Shown in pieces: positions 20,924 through 33,282 of a DNA stretch of 64,000 bases. The notes under the pieces were generated by a model. It saw only the letters and a list, made by a program, of their open reading frames with translations, made no database searches and was not told the DNA's origin. Source of the DNA: Meriones unguiculatus (lineage: Eukaryota; Chordata; Mammalia; Rodentia; Muridae); NCBI RefSeq assembly GCF_030254825.1, contig NC_083353.1:119825642-119889641 (forward strand), in the 5' to 3' direction. How positions within the stretch are numbered: position 1 is the stretch's first letter; each line of letters starts with the position of its first letter. The translations under genes were made by a program, and so were the position numbers.

Positions 20924-21080
20924 ACCTGGGCGATCGGAACCCCCTCGCCCCGGGGCTGCTGGTGCAGTTGCCTAGGCTCGCGGGGGAATTGTTTGGGGCG
21001 CGAGGGAAAGAGATGCGGCTCGCTCGCAGCGGCGGCTGTACCCTTTAGCGTAACCTTGCTACACCCCTCTCCCGCCGAGT

Positions 21081-22106
21081 CCCTCCTGGGCTCCTGGGCC
21101 CCCCACCCCACTCTCCTTCTTGACAATGTAATGCCGCTCTCAGTTGGTAGGAGGAACCCGGGTTGCCTTCAGATCTGTAGAACACCTCCGTAATTAGTGC
21201 GCTTAAAAATGAGGAAAAAAAAAAAAAAAACCTTCTCCTTATTCCTACGCCTAACATGTGACTAAACTGTAACTTTTGTTCCCGAGGGGTGGTCTCCCTA
21301 GGGAAAAAGTTCTAGGGGCCTCACTAGGAGAGTCTCTCCGTATCTCTCTCCACTCTGGGTTCTATCACACAAGAGATTTTTGCCTTTTCTCTTCTGATTG
21401 TGATTGCAAGCTCTAGCTAGGACAGTCTTGGTGTCAGCTTTTCCTGGGCATTGCACAATGAAAAAAAAAATTAAACCAAGGTGAATAAAGTTGCTGAATA
21501 GTTGTTTTACTCTAGTGCATCTGAAAGTTGTTGAGCAATCTGAGCTTAGAAAACTCCTGTGATGCAGGGTGGAAGAGAAGTGGCTGGGCAAAATGACCTT
21601 CCCTGACAGGGCAGAGCCCGTGCTGAGAAGCTGCGGTCTCAGGGCTCCCTGGCCTGTTGTCAGTTCAGGAGCAATGTTTGCAAACAGCCCTTGCCTTGTA
21701 GGTAGTCATGCGTGCGTGTGTGTATATACCGTCTGCTTATATAGGCTATGGTGCTGTAGTTTGTTGCTTTTAAAAAGTTGCTGTGAAGTTTGCCGCCGTT
21801 GGGAGGCAGGATGATTTGTCTGTCTCCCCCAGTTGTTTTTCCCATGCTGCGGTTGATTCTGTACTTTATTTCAAGGTTCTGCCAGTCACCGGGAGGCAAG
21901 CTTTCTGCTCCCCTGTGCAGGGCTGAAGTTTCTCAAGTTTTCTTCTGGCTTGGCCTATTTATTTAATAGGTGTCCCTTGGATGGATGTTGCAGAAACAAT
22001 GGGAGTTAGGAAAATCTTTGGTGTTTTGACAGCATTTCATCTAGGATCTATGTGAGGGAAAGGCATTTTGTCACACTGGTTTACTAGGTTTTTGTGATTA
22101 GAATCA
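21081..22106. other. Intron, unique sequence
   Basis: No repeat of note apart from an A17 run at about 21215-21231. No gene inside. Confidence 0.5.
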
Positions 22107-22117
22107 GACCTTAGTGT

Positions 22118-22153
22118 TTTTTTTTTGTTTTTTTTTTTTTTTTTTTTTTTTTA
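22118..22153. repeat. T-rich run
   Basis: T9, G, then T23, preceded by unique sequence; no SINE body is attached. Confidence 0.9.
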
Positions 22154-23490
22154 TCAGGAATGATGGTCATGGGTTTGAAGTAAGGCTGATGGGGACTCAG
22201 AAGGTGTCTTTGTTTTGAGCCTCACGGAAGAGCCCAGAGGAACTTTTGGGCTTTTGTGTTTGTGCATATCTGGGGTAGGCTTTGGCTCAATGAGTGCCTC
22301 ACTAAAGAATTTAGGATACAGTGATACTTCAAAACCAGTTCCCTCTGCAATATAAATTAGATTCTTTGTTGAGTTCAGGAAAATATTGTTGTATAGATAA
22401 TTGAATTTACCTCACACTTCATAACAAAAACAGAGGTAACTAAATAATAGGGTCTTAGGTCAGTAAATTATATTTGGCTCGATGGCAGTAAACCTGACAA
22501 CAGAAAAATCTGGACCAACGCTAGCACAATAGCTTCGGATTGAAAATAACACATCACAGTCCGTCCTGTGACTTCTCATACCTCTTCTAATGTGCCTGCA
22601 CTCCTGCTGTTGTGATGGGCTAGTGGCTGTCTGCTGGAAGCAGGGGTACCTCTGGTGAACGGCTTATTTCATGGCACCCCGATGGAAGGAAGGGCTAGCA
22701 CATGGAAAGAGCCAAACCCCAACAAAACCTGTTCCCAAATGTGATACGGAAGTTGTGTGCAATTTGTGCTGCCATTTTTCCCCCCTTATTGTCTTAGGTT
22801 GTTTATTTATCTATTTATTTTTTGACTTTGGTCCTGGGAATGGAACCCAGAGCCTTGTACTGTGTGGGATAGCTGAACTCTGGTTTTGTACTGTAACATA
22901 CAGCCCTTCCAAAAGATGGGTGCCTTATTTATTTTTTAGTTTATCAGTGTGTACTTTGTCATTCAAATGTGTTTATTATTCTTCCCCACCTATGTGAGTA
23001 ACATTTTTGTTTTGGATTGTTATTGGTGGAGCTGGTCTGTGAATGATTTTAGGCGTGTGTGCGTGAAGACTCTCTCCATGGAGTTGCTTGAGTTTTTCAT
23101 GTCCCATAATAGGCCGTGGAGATCGCGGACCAGGATTAGTTCAGGTCATCTGAAAAATGTGTGTGCTTCGTTTAGTTCTTGGGATGTGGTGCAGTGACGG
23201 CGGGAGAGAAAAAAGTGTTTTCCAGCAAGCCCCAAGCAAGTTGCCTGCTTCTCAGGATTTACTTAAGCCCAGTAACGGACAAACTTTTCCTTGGAGTGCA
23301 AGTGAGCATCTGAAGGATGAGCTGAGGCTATGCTGTGCTAAGGGCAGGAAGGCTGAGGAGAGAGAGGTTTCTCTCCTGCTGAAACCTTCCCTATCTGCTC
23401 TCCTGCAGCACAAACAGCTGGTCAGTGGGCAGTAAATTCCTCAGCAGCTGGTGAGATGGAGGCCACAGGAGCCTGGCCAGAGGCAGCCAC
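22154..23490. other. Intron, mostly unique
   Basis: A decayed inverted ID/B4-type SINE is suggested at about 22825-22925 (TGGGAATGGAACCCAGAGCC). No gene supported. Confidence 0.45.
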
Positions 23491-23515
23491 GGGGGGGGGG
23501 GGGGGGGGGGGGGGG
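23491..23515. repeat. Pure G25 homopolymer
   Basis: Twenty-five uninterrupted G bases in unique intron sequence, flanked by GGCAGCCAC and AAGTACTTTG. Long pure G runs are rare and length calls across them are error-prone. Confidence 0.9.
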
Positions 23516-24489
23516 AAGTACTTTGTTTACTTTTGAGCCCTGTCTGTTGTGCTAGGAAAGACCAGAGTCAGATTTGGGTGGAGTTTCCAAGGTGAAAGTT
23601 TCTGAATTGGTCAATCAGTGACACCTCTGTAAAGATCAGTTGAGTGCGAGGTGGCTGGAGAAGGGCCTTGTGTGTCTTTGCACTTAGGCAGGGCTTTCCT
23701 TTACCTAGAGGAGTTAATGTCAGACATTTTTACGGTAGAAGAGAGAAGCTTCCCCCCACGAGGCCTGGGGTCAGCCAGAGTAACACGGAGCCTTGTTTAT
23801 TCTCTGTAACAGCCCTTCTGTAAGTGCTGTGGCATTCTGCTCAGTTCCTCACTGCTTAGCGTTGGCTGATCATCTCTGTAGAAGAAATCAGATTTATTCC
23901 CCCCCAGAAGATTGGGCTAGCCACAGGACAAAGGAGAATCGTCTGGCTTTTCCAGCATCAGCCCTCACTTCAAGTCACTGTTCAGTCTTAAATTCATCCA
24001 AGTTACAGCAAAAAGTGGTTGTGGCCCAGCGGACACAGGCCTTTTGCAAGGCTTGGCACAGACCTTACCTTGACTGAGGTGATCCCGCACATAAAAAGCT
24101 AGTGGCATGATGACCCAAGGCCCTTCTTTTCTTGTTTTCCTTAACAGGTCACATTTATTGATAGAATGAAATTCTAATAAAAAAATGTTTTTGGGGGAGA
24201 CTGTCTATACTCCTTTGGGTTAGCAAGGGTGATTTTGGTACCATAGTTTCTCATCTGGTAGCTGGTACAGGATCATTTCTGTCATGTTTGCTGAGTCCAG
24301 GTGAGGTAAGGAGGAGGTGAGTAGCCCTTCCTCCCTGCTCACAAGTCACACCTCATTTAATAAGGTTCCCCTACTGCCTCTGCCTGGTGTCTGTCCAAAC
24401 CTTAGAAGGATTTTGATATAGCCAATAATAATCTTTGGTTATTTTGATAAATGTCAGGAACTGCTTCTGGGTCTGAGCAAAAGAAAGGA
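23516..24489. other. Intron, unique sequence
   Basis: No repeat, gene or RNA recognised. Confidence 0.45.
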
Positions 24490-24491
24490 AT

Positions 24492-24662
24492 TGGGGTGAG
24501 ACTGGTGGTTCACCCCTGTAATCCCTTCATTTGGGAGACTGTGGAAGGAGGATTAGGAATTCGGTTAGGAGTTCAAAGTCATTGTTGGCTACACAGTAGG
24601 TTTGTAGGCCAGCCTGGACTATGTGAGACCTTGTCTTAAAATTAAATAGGTAAATAAATGAG
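24492..24662 (+). mobile_element. B1 SINE
   Basis: CACCCCTGTAATCCCTTCAT, TTAGGAGTTCAAAGTCATTG, GGCCAGCCTGGACTATGTGA, and an AAATTAAATAGGTAAATAAA tail. Confidence 0.75.
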
Positions 24663-26382
24663 GAGCGATTGAGTAGGCAAACGAAAAGGCTTGCGGGATC
24701 CTCATAAAGGCTTAGGTGGACCAGCAGCTGGTAGGATTCCCCATTTCTCTGACAGAAGCATCAGAGAACTTTCAGCTATTTAGAGTTGAGTCAGACTTCA
24801 GATATCTTAGCCAGACCCTGGGCCACACACTTCTTTTTTCACTGTTGGGTCCCAAGAACCAAGTGGTTGCTTTCGCCCATGAGTGACCGAACCCCAGTAG
24901 AACACAGGCCTCCAGGGTCTCAGGCCGCCACATCACATTCTCAAGGTTCACGGTGTGTCTATAAAAGGCCAAGGTAATCTGATACAATAGGCTCTGCTCT
25001 CTGGCACTTCCTAGTGCGGTCCATTTTAATCACAAGCCAGCTGGTCTGAGGGCACGGAGCTATGTGCTGTGGAAGGGGGTGTGTGTGGGAGCGGTGGGCT
25101 GCGGGGGTCTAGTCAGGTGTGAGAAGAGGAAGTGGTAGGAGGTAGGGATGAGGGAAGAAAGGCCTGCTGCTGCACCACCGTTTGCAGATGTTAGGACAGT
25201 GTGTGAGAGTCTGGCAGTTGCACTGTTGGCTGAGCTCACTGCTACCTGCTGTCACATCACCTCACGATAAATCCATGGCAGAGCCACAGGCTTCTTCACC
25301 CAGAGTCAGCTAGACCTGTTTGTACCTTCACATCCATGTAGTGTTTAAGAATACGGAAGCTGATCCTAGAGTACCTCTGGAAAGGAGAGGTAAAGCAAGG
25401 GAAATTTCTCAGCTGTGAGCACAGACACAGAACTAAGACTTGCTCTCAGACACGCAGCGAGGGCGGGGGTGGCTGGGAGTTACTTGTAGAGCAATTTCAT
25501 TTTATTCTGGTTTTCAAAGGTTGTGCTTTGGTGTGGCTCCCCCACTTGGGGGATGTCTATATCACAGGAGCCCAGTTGGAGAGTGTGGGGCATAATATTG
25601 GACGTACTTTTCTCCTTGAGTTTCGCTTTAGAAGAACAGCACCGTGACTTGGTCCCGGGCACAGTCCGTCATTGCTGTATCGTTCCAGTAGAGTTAAGGA
25701 AGCAATATCTGTGTATTTATTGAATGAAGTGTGACTTTCTTCAGTGTTCCCACGCCAACAGGAGCCCAGCTTGAAGACTGTTCATCGCCAAACCTAGTAT
25801 TTGGGGAAGAGAAAGGCTAGACTAAATTAAGGAGACGTTAGAATTACAGCCTATAAAAAAAGCAAACACATTTTATTGATTTTTCTGTACATTCAGGGAC
25901 CAGGCTAATAAAATAGCATTTACTGGGACATCTCAGAAAGAGCCCCCCATGAATGGCAGGAATGACTTGTGTTCCCTACCAGTGACTGTAGGAAGGAGTG
26001 CAACCATGTGCTTGAAACTGGTTCTTTGGTGTGGAAATATCACCGCAAATCTATCATTTGCTCTGTTAATTCTCTGGGTCACCCTTTCATCTTTGACAGT
26101 GAGAATATGCACCGCAGCCAGGTCTGGTCCCAGGGATTTCCAGTTCTTCTTGCAGAGGGAAGAAGGCGTTTTACTGTGTTGTATGGATGCCCCATGTTGA
26201 TTGAGCTAACTGTGCGTCGGCTCATTGCCCGTGTTTACAGAAACTGCAGAACTCGTGCAAAAATTTGGGGAACTTTATAAATTCTTTGTTATTAGAAATG
26301 CTTCATTTCTATTTTAGTGGTCATCTCTCCTAAGACAGCCAGTTCAGGTTTAAAACCCTGTAGGGATTTTTCCTGTTTCTTC
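24663..26382. other. Intron, unique sequence
   Basis: Open frames of about 100 codons (for example 25969-26280) have no recognisable family and no supporting signals. Nothing else seen. Confidence 0.45.
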
Positions 26383-26416
26383 CTCCTCCTCCTCCTTTTT
26401 TTTTTTTTTTTTTTTG
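26380..26416. repeat. (TCC)n followed by T19
   Basis: About five TCC units then a run of T. Confidence 0.9.
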
Positions 26417-26870
26417 CCTTGAGGCTTCCTTCATCATCACCACCATCACTGGTTGCATACTAATGAGTGCTGTCCTGGAGTGTTAAGCTTAATGACCTCA
26501 TTCCCTCCTCACAGTCTCTCCTGGAGGCAGTTTTCCTCCCCACTCTACAAACATGGAAGCCAGAGAGGTTAAGTGATGGTCTCAGATCGCTCGGACTTGT
26601 ATGCCTAGTGGCAGTACAAGGCTGAGACACTAGATCATCGGTCTGTAGTTCCCATGACTGTTGTGAGTTATAGCCATCTCCAGGAAGCAGCGTAGGAAAC
26701 TGAGGAGTGACAGAGCTATGGGTCATCACCATAGCTGAGGTGAGAGGCAGGGGTGGAGCCAGCGGAGGTCTTGTGTTCCCTCTGCTTGTTCACTGTCATT
26801 ATCCGTCAGGGCTAGCCAGGTGCTCACTCCCAGCCAATGACCTCTGGATGAATGTTCAGAGGATCCATTT

Positions 26871-26872
<2 letters not shown>

Positions 26873-26907
<35 letters not shown>
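26873..26907. repeat. (AC)n microsatellite
   Basis: Thirty-five bases of pure AC. Confidence 0.95.
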
Positions 26908-26911
<4 letters not shown>

Positions 26912-27119
26912 CTAGTGATGTGTTATCTGTCGTGGCTCCATTTTTGACCCCCATGCTTTTTACTCAGAAATCTATTTTTTTTTTTATCCTGTTTTGTTCT
27001 TATTTCCCCCACTGTCTAATAGTTTCTTCATTAAGTGTTTGGTAATTTGAGGTTGTGTCCCCAGCCTGCCCAGTCTCAGGGCCAAACACCTTTACTGGCA
27101 GTACTCCATCCTTCCCCCT

Positions 27120-27150
27120 GTATTATTATTATTATTATTATTATTATTTT
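27120..27150. repeat. (ATT)n trinucleotide repeat
   Basis: About nine ATT units, followed by two near-identical TTTTAAAAGCTTTT blocks 30 bp apart (27147-27160 and 27172-27185). Confidence 0.95.
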
Positions 27151-27399
27151 AAAAGCTTTTTATTATTATTTTTTAAAAGCTTTTTTGCCCAGTTCAGGAA
27201 CGTCCTCCCCACCCCAAAGTGTCCCACGTGTAAATCATTAACATTTTGTGATTTCTGAGACTCTATTTGAGATATTTTTAGATATTCCATCATTTTCCAT
27301 GTCTACCTGAGAAATAATATTCTTTTCTCTTGTGTGAGTCATAATTTATTTGAATGAAGAGAGACATTTGGTCACATGACTTCATAAATTTCTGTTCTG

Positions 27400-27545
27400 T
27401 TGTCTTTGTTTTGCCTTTGTTTTTGTTTTTGGTTTGTTTTGTTTTCCGATAACCCTCTCTACCCACAACCTGGCATTGGGGATTGAACACAGGCTCTCAT
27501 ATGCTAAGCAAGCAACAGCTCTACTTTTGAGCTATTTCTGTACTC
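27400..27545 (-). mobile_element. Decayed ID/B4-type SINE
   Basis: TTTG-rich start, then GGCATTGGGGATTGAACACA, GCTAAGCAAGCAACAGCTCT, and GAGCTATTTCTGTACTC, the order of an inverted tRNA-Ala-like ID head. Confidence 0.55.
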
Positions 27546-29500
27546 AAATTTTTGTATCCAAACAACTTTAATAAATAGGGGAGGAAAATTCATACTTCCA
27601 TCAGCCGAGACTTAGCAGAACCCCAGAGCCCCGCAGAAGCAGCAGGGATGGGTGCAGATGTGAGGTGACATGGTGCCGGTGACGCGAGGACGTGAAGGGC
27701 AAATGACCCAGACTTCTCATGAGGCAGGTGAGGAAACTGAGTCTCATCGCTTGTCCCAAATCCAATAACTGATTGTGCCAAGCCACAATTGGAATTGTGT
27801 ATTTTGTCCCAGGTACCTGTCCCTATCACTCCTGGGTGGAGTAGAAGCTATAAGATCAGACAGGACCTCAGAGAGTATTGTGTCCCCTTTATAAGGCATA
27901 TATAGGACTAACCCCTTTCCCCTGCCACTGGGGCACCACTGAACGGCAGGTGATAGTACTAGCCATCACTTCCAAGTTAAGTCACTTGATTTAAGGAGTG
28001 AAGAGAGGATGAAATATATTTTGGAAAGATACCCAAGGAAAAAGGTTGGCATAAAAATAATGTTGATTTTTAAAAGGCCAAGCTTTCTGTATATGGATGG
28101 ATGATTTATGAGAACACTCCCAAAGGAAGATATGAAAGAACAGGCTCTTGAGGATTTATGTACTCTGTCAGGGGATTTTTCTCTTTGTATGTGGGAGTCA
28201 GACATAGGGAAACGACCTCATTTCCTGAATGACCCAAAAAGGACACGTTGCCCTGCTGGGCTGGTGTGAGTTCTGTCAGCAAGTGTGTGTAGGGAGATGC
28301 CACCGAATCCTCCCATTTGCCCCTGAATGTAGCTTTAGTTTTGAGTTTTGGTCCCTTGTTTGGTTCTTCCCTGTGAGGTTGTCTCCCCTTAAGGGTATTT
28401 TCAGTTGTTGGCAAGAGGGCTCTGTTCACTGCAGAGTGCTCCCCGGAGGAGTGCAGACGTATAGCCCACGGACCTGTGAGACCTGGTCCTGACCCGAACT
28501 TGTTCGTGTTGCTTAATCATGAACTTCCTAACTCACCTCAGTGACGATATGACTGCACGGTCCTTACAGTCGGCCAGTGTAAGTCGCGGACACCAGTGCC
28601 TTATGCTGTTAAGAAAAGGGAGTTCTCCCTCTCATATTGCCCACAATGTGTGAATGTAGCAGGGGCTCGGGGTTTCAATACCAACCTTTTAACAGTGGAG
28701 GACTCAGGCGCCAGAGATGTTCAGGGCGCTGTGAGAGTGATAGAGCCGCCTGAAGGAAGATCCAGGCCGTTCAAGTTGGCTGACTCCCAGCGTAGTGCTC
28801 TTGCCACAAAGCCACCGAGTTTCTCACTGGACTGGCGTCACTCCGTTATTGCTCAGAAAAGCTTTTTTTTAAAGCTTTAATTGAGCACAAGCCTTGACAA
28901 CAGCAGAGACGAGCCAACTGCAATTATGTGACAATACCAAATGCCTTTCGTGTCTTACAGCAGAGTTTTGAGGGAAGTAGCTGGTGTAGCTCTGAATAAG
29001 TTTCCAGAGATGAAAGAAAACAGGGAAAAACAAAACAAAACAAAAAAACCTCTGGAAGTCTTGTGCACTGCCTTGGCTGAGGCCGTTCCTCAGCGCTCAG
29101 CTATCAGCGCAGGTTCGTGGGGTTGCCTGTTCGCACGGTTGCCTGTCACTCGCACCTGGCGGGGAGACTTGAAAAGCACCCATTCCTCAGTCGGCCTTTG
29201 TTTCCCAGGCGGTTCCCTGTCCGTCTGACCACAGAGCAGACACTGTATTGTGGGGTGGTGAAGTCCCAGCTTCATGAATTGGGAGTAGATGGCCCTCCGT
29301 GGAATCTTGATTCTACAGAGGAGTTTTAAAAAGCCAGATTTGTTACATGGAGGCACGAGGGGGTTTTTATGCTTTTGGTAGCTGTTAAGGAAGTGAAGTG
29401 CCTCTTCGCAGTAGTGGTTATGCTTTTTGCTGTGGACTTAAAATTCCACCGTGAATATTCCTTGTCATATACAAGTACAGACTAGAAATTGACTTGCTCG
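27546..29500. other. Intron, unique sequence
   Basis: No repeat of note and no gene. This is one of the longer repeat-poor parts of the intron. Confidence 0.45.
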
Positions 29501-29504
29501 CTCC

Positions 29505-29830
29505 CCCCGCCCCCGTTTTTTTCCCCAGTGGTGGCCTTGTGCAAGCTCTACCCCTGAGCCACGTACCCAGTCAGAAATGACCTTTTAGAAAACTAGATTG
29601 TATAAATGTTATTTATTGTTTGTTTTTGTTACTAACATTAATTATATGTAATGGGTTTAATTATGACATTTTTCATGCATGCACATAATGTATTTTGGGA
29701 CATACCTCTCCTTACCTTTTCTGTCCCCCTTCTACTCATCATCTGTCCCTTCTCAACCAATCCTCTTTTTGCTTTCATTATCTTTTTATTTTTTTATTTT
29801 TTATTTTTTCCTTCTTGAGAACCCAGTGAG
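29505..29830 (-). mobile_element. SINE remnant and probable L1 3'-end remnant
   Basis: GTGCAAGCTCTACCCCTGAG resembles an inverted ID head. From 29650 the pattern GACATTTTTCATGCATGCAC, ATAATGTATTTTGGGACATA and a pyrimidine-rich block suggests an inverted old L1 3' end. Low certainty. Confidence 0.35.
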
Positions 29831-30231
29831 TTTCATTAGGGTTGCTTCCAGGAGCAGGATGAGGGCTTGTTTATAGGAGCCACCAGCACCGTAGCAGTGC
29901 CCGTACGAAAATGCCCTTTTTGAGGAATTGACTTCCACCCTGTGAAACAATGAGCGCACTGTCAGACTGTGAAGAAAGAGGGCTAGGTGGACTAAGCCGT
30001 CCTTTCCTGCCCTCCCAGGAGCCACCAGCAGAAGTTGGTGGTTTTTCTTGTCAGCTGCCCTGTCCTGTCTGGGCTGTGGCCGACTACAGTGTTTGTTCCG
30101 AAGAATTACCTGTGTAGCTAAGTCAGTGATCCTTGCTTCATGTATGTCTCCTGCATGTGGGGAGGCTGACTTTTACATATTTCCTGGAAGAGATGAGCGG
30201 CTGATAAAAATCAGTGTTACAATTAAAAAAC

Positions 30232-30292
30232 CAAACCAAACCTAAAACAAAACAAAACAAAACAAAACAAAACAAAAAAAAAAAAAAAAACA
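30232..30292. repeat. (AAAAC)n and A18 run
   Basis: About seven AAAAC units and an 18-base A run. It may be a SINE tail, but no SINE body is recognisable upstream. Confidence 0.9.
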
Positions 30293-30590
30293 CCAACCAA
30301 ACCCCAAACCCCAGAGAACAGACTGTCTCTAAAGTTCTCAAGTTCCTCCGAAGAGTCCGCCTTGCTCCCTGGTGAAAGTGTATGTCTAGATGTGGCCACT
30401 GAGGATCTGACACTGTGAACAAGGAAAGATGAGGGTGCAGGCCTGCTCACTTCAGTGCACCTGTGGCTTGAAGGTAGGTCCTGGGTCCCCAGTAATAAAT
30501 TAAGATTATGGTCAAAGGGCAATTTAGGTACAGCATTTGCCCATGTGTGTGTGTCTGTGTCACTGGGTTTGATCCCCAGCACCAAAATAA

Positions 30591-30610
30591 TAGGTAGGTA
30601 GGTAGGTAGG

Positions 30611-30640
<30 letters not shown>
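30591..30640. repeat. (TAGG)5(TAGA)7 tetranucleotide repeat
   Basis: Perfect compound tract: five TAGG units followed by seven and a half TAGA units. The segment CTGGGTTTGATCCCCAGCAC just upstream (30563-30582) is the 3' part of an ID-type SINE, so the tract probably grew from its tail. Confidence 0.95.
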
Positions 30641-30641
<1 letters not shown>

Positions 30642-31244
30642 AAGAAAAAGGCAACTTCATCATTATTTATAATCGTCTCAAGCATCATGGTTGATACATG
30701 GAAAGATCTCCAAAGGGTAGGACAAGATGAAATAGGATGGGAGCTTTATAAAAGGGGAGGCTGGGGTTTGGTAAGCTCTTCCCTTGACCGCGCTGAAGAA
30801 CTCAGGCTAGGGAGAGAGACCTCTCTCGATGCTTCCTGTTGTCTTTGCCGGATAGCCCAGTCAGGTACTGCAGTATATGCTGGCTCACTGTGGGTTCTGA
30901 CAGACTGCTTCCATGCCTTGATTTGTGATCACAGACTGGGCACTCTGGGTACAGAAGTGAATTTTTTCTTTGGGCCTCATCATGTGCTCCTGCTTTGGGG
31001 CTGCTCTGGCTGGTTTTAGAAACAAGGAAACTCAGAAGGAATGGACTTCTGATGCATTTTGTAGTGGCTGTCTCCTTTTGATGGGGTCTGGGAGACGTAG
31101 AAATGATGTCATGATCCGTTTGATTGGTTCTTTGAGAAGCTGTTGAGATCCGAGCGTCTCCTGACTTAATGGCCAGTGATGAAGGGACATCAAGTCAGGG
31201 GTCACATGACACCTTTTTCTCTCTCTTGGTTTCATTCAGCAAAG
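30641..31244. other. Intron, unique sequence
   Basis: Nothing recognised. Confidence 0.4.
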
Positions 31245-31348
31245 CGTGTGTGGTGGAGCATGCCTTTAATTCTAGGATTTAGGAGGCAAGAGGCAGGTGG
31301 ATTTCTGAGTTGGAGGGCAGTGTCTATATAATGAGACCCCGTCTTTTT
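31245..31348 (+). mobile_element. Partial B1 SINE
   Basis: GTGGTGGAGCATGCCTTTAA, AGGCAGGTGGATTTCTGAGT and ATAATGAGACCCCGTC in B1 order. Confidence 0.75.
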
Positions 31349-31921
31349 TTGGAGTGGGGGTGGGGGGTAGGGGTAGAGTCTGAGTAAGTTGGACAAATTC
31401 CCTAATCTGGGTAAGTCTCCCTTCCTAAAAGCTTTTAAGACCCGAATGACCTGACTGGCTGAGTCCACCTCAGATCTCTGAGGAAGGCCAGCTCCACTTG
31501 CCTCTGCCGTCTAGTCCTTTCCGGAGTCTGCTGACTCTCATTTTTCCGGATGAGGTGGGGGCTAGATCCCGAACCAGTGGGAATGGTCAGATGTCCCCTC
31601 CCAGAATGGAGTTTCCTGTCTGAACTTCACCTTCTGCTTTATTGTGGCCCCTGAGCTTTGTGGTTGGGCCTGGCTGTGCACACCTGTCTGCAGGCAGAGG
31701 TGAGCTGTAGGTCAGACAGCTTGGGAACACCGTGGGCTGCAGCAGGAGGCTTGGTGGGCATGAGAACACCAGTGGCCTCTCGTCTTTTCAGCATTCTCTC
31801 ACAGTGTCTCTGTCTCTCTCCCAGAGTGGCAGGAAGAGGGGCAGAGGTGTGTATATCCAGCAGGGTCACGCCTTCCCGTGCGTCCACACCTTTCCTGATA
31901 AGTGCACTTCCCTAAGCTACC
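31349..31921. other. Intron, unique sequence
   Basis: Nothing recognised. A T/G-rich stretch at about 31340-31376 continues the B1 end. Confidence 0.4.
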
Positions 31922-32256
31922 GTGTTAATTATCTTCTCAGTTCTGTGACAGGGAACGAAGGAAGGAAGGGCGTGTCTATTCAGGCTCACATTGAGAATTC
32001 AGTCCCTTACAGCAGGAATGCAGGGTAGCTGATGTCATTGTCTTAGTGGCCAGGAAGCAGAGAGATGAACGCCGGTGATCAGCTTTCTCCTTTGTGTTCA
32101 GTCTGAGACCCCAGCCCTTGGGATGGTTTCACCCGTGTTCAGGGTTCCCTCTTCGCTTAACCTTCCCTGAAAACACCCTCATATCTGCCCCCAAAGATGT
32201 ATGTCCGTGGGTGATCCTATGGCCAGTCAAGGCGATGGTGAAGGTTAGGCCTCACA
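31922..32256 (-). mobile_element. MaLR-type solo LTR
   Basis: TG...CA ends (TGTTAATTATC at the left, GGCCTCACA at the right). Internal marks of inverted MT-type LTRs: GCAGAGAGATGAACGCCGGT, TTCTCCTTTGTGTTCAGTCT, CCAGCCCTTGGGATGGTTTC. Some internal deletions. Confidence 0.65.
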
Positions 32257-32282
32257 GTGACCTTCCTTTAGAAAAAGAACAT

Positions 32283-32448
32283 AGAGGATGCTGTGCTGCG
32301 TGCAAGCCTTTAATCCCAGGACTTGGGGGGCAGAGGTAGGAAAATTTTGGTGAGTTTGAAGCCAGTGTCTACCTAGTGTCTACCTACCCTGGCCAACCAG
32401 GGCTACATATTGAGATGCTTTCTCAAAGAAGTTATCAACCAAAGCATC
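32283..32448 (+). mobile_element. B1 SINE with internal duplication
   Basis: CAAGCCTTTAATCCCAGGAC, GTTTGAAGCCAGTGTCTACC and AACCAGGGCTACATATTGAG. The phrase AGTGTCTACCT occurs twice in tandem (32364 and 32377 area), a small internal duplication. Confidence 0.8.
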
Positions 32449-32925
32449 AACACTAGCACACTCACAATTGACAGTTTGTTCTGTTGGGGAGATGTATGAG
32501 ACAAGGCCTGAAAGGGGGAGAAAAACTCCTTAAAAATACAAGGAGGTAAGGCAAAGAGCCTGGTAGTAAAGGGAAGGACCTTGTCTTACTTAGCAAAGGT
32601 CCCAAAGAGGTGAGCTCAGCAGAGCAAGCCCCTGCGAACATTTGCCGGCTCTTCTGAGAACTTGTCTGTCTTGAGAAGCTTGGTAAAAATGGTCAGGCAC
32701 AGTTTCTCTGAGGGGAATGCCAGTGTGCGCGTTTGTGGTTAGCCAGCATGTTAAGCAGTCTGATTTAAGGGAAAGATGGTCTCTCTGTGTTTTCGTTTTA
32801 GCTGTTAAATGGCTTACTGTGGAGGAGGTGTAGATGGACACAGTCCTCTAGCCTCTCATTGCCTTAGATCTGGGTTATAGGTGAAAGTGAGTTCACAAAG
32901 TAGCCTATTTCTTTTTAACACATTT
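32449..32925. other. Intron, unique sequence
   Basis: Nothing recognised. Confidence 0.4.
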
Positions 32926-32929
32926 TAAG

Positions 32930-33110
32930 TTATATTTTTATTTCCTGCGTGTGCGTACGAATGTCGAGGCATGCATGTGAAGGTCAGAGGACAGCTTCCG
33001 GGACTTGGTTCCTTCTTCCTACCAGATGTGGATCTCAGGGCTGGAGCTCAGGAGGTCAGGCCTGACGGCAAGTGCCTTTACCCACAGTTCTTACCAGCCC
33101 CAGCCTGTTT
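32930..33110 (-). mobile_element. B3-type SINE
   Basis: Inverted B3: GTGAAGGTCAGAGGACAGCT, CAGATGTGGATCTCAGGGCT, CAGGCCTGACGGCAAGTGCC and TTCTTACCAGCCCC. Confidence 0.75.
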
Positions 33111-33282
33111 CTTAGGGGCCTTTTAGAATGGTTTTGCAGAACCCTATTTGGGGAAATACACACATGCACGGATTGCCAGGCACTGTGAGATTGTCAGAAA
33201 AAAAATGGTTCCATAGCTCTTGTCCCTAAATGGATGCCTGTGAGTCTTAGCATTTCACAGTGGTAGGCTCTCCCCTCACCCC

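Larger units (their letters stand above)
19560..21080 (+). promoter_or_regulatory. Etv6: CpG-island promoter of Etv6
   Basis: Sequence turns abruptly from AT-rich repeats to very GC- and CpG-rich DNA free of transposons, and surrounds exon 1. No TATA box is evident near the probable start sites. Visible motifs include many GC boxes, a CCAAT box at 19670-19674, a CRE-like TCACGTCA at 20316-20323, a duplicated 27-bp element with an ETS core (19924 and 20255), and a purine-rich GA block at 20412-20475. The exact transcription start cannot be read from sequence. Several long open frames cross the island on both strands, but they result from low stop-codon frequency in GC-rich DNA. Confidence 0.9.
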
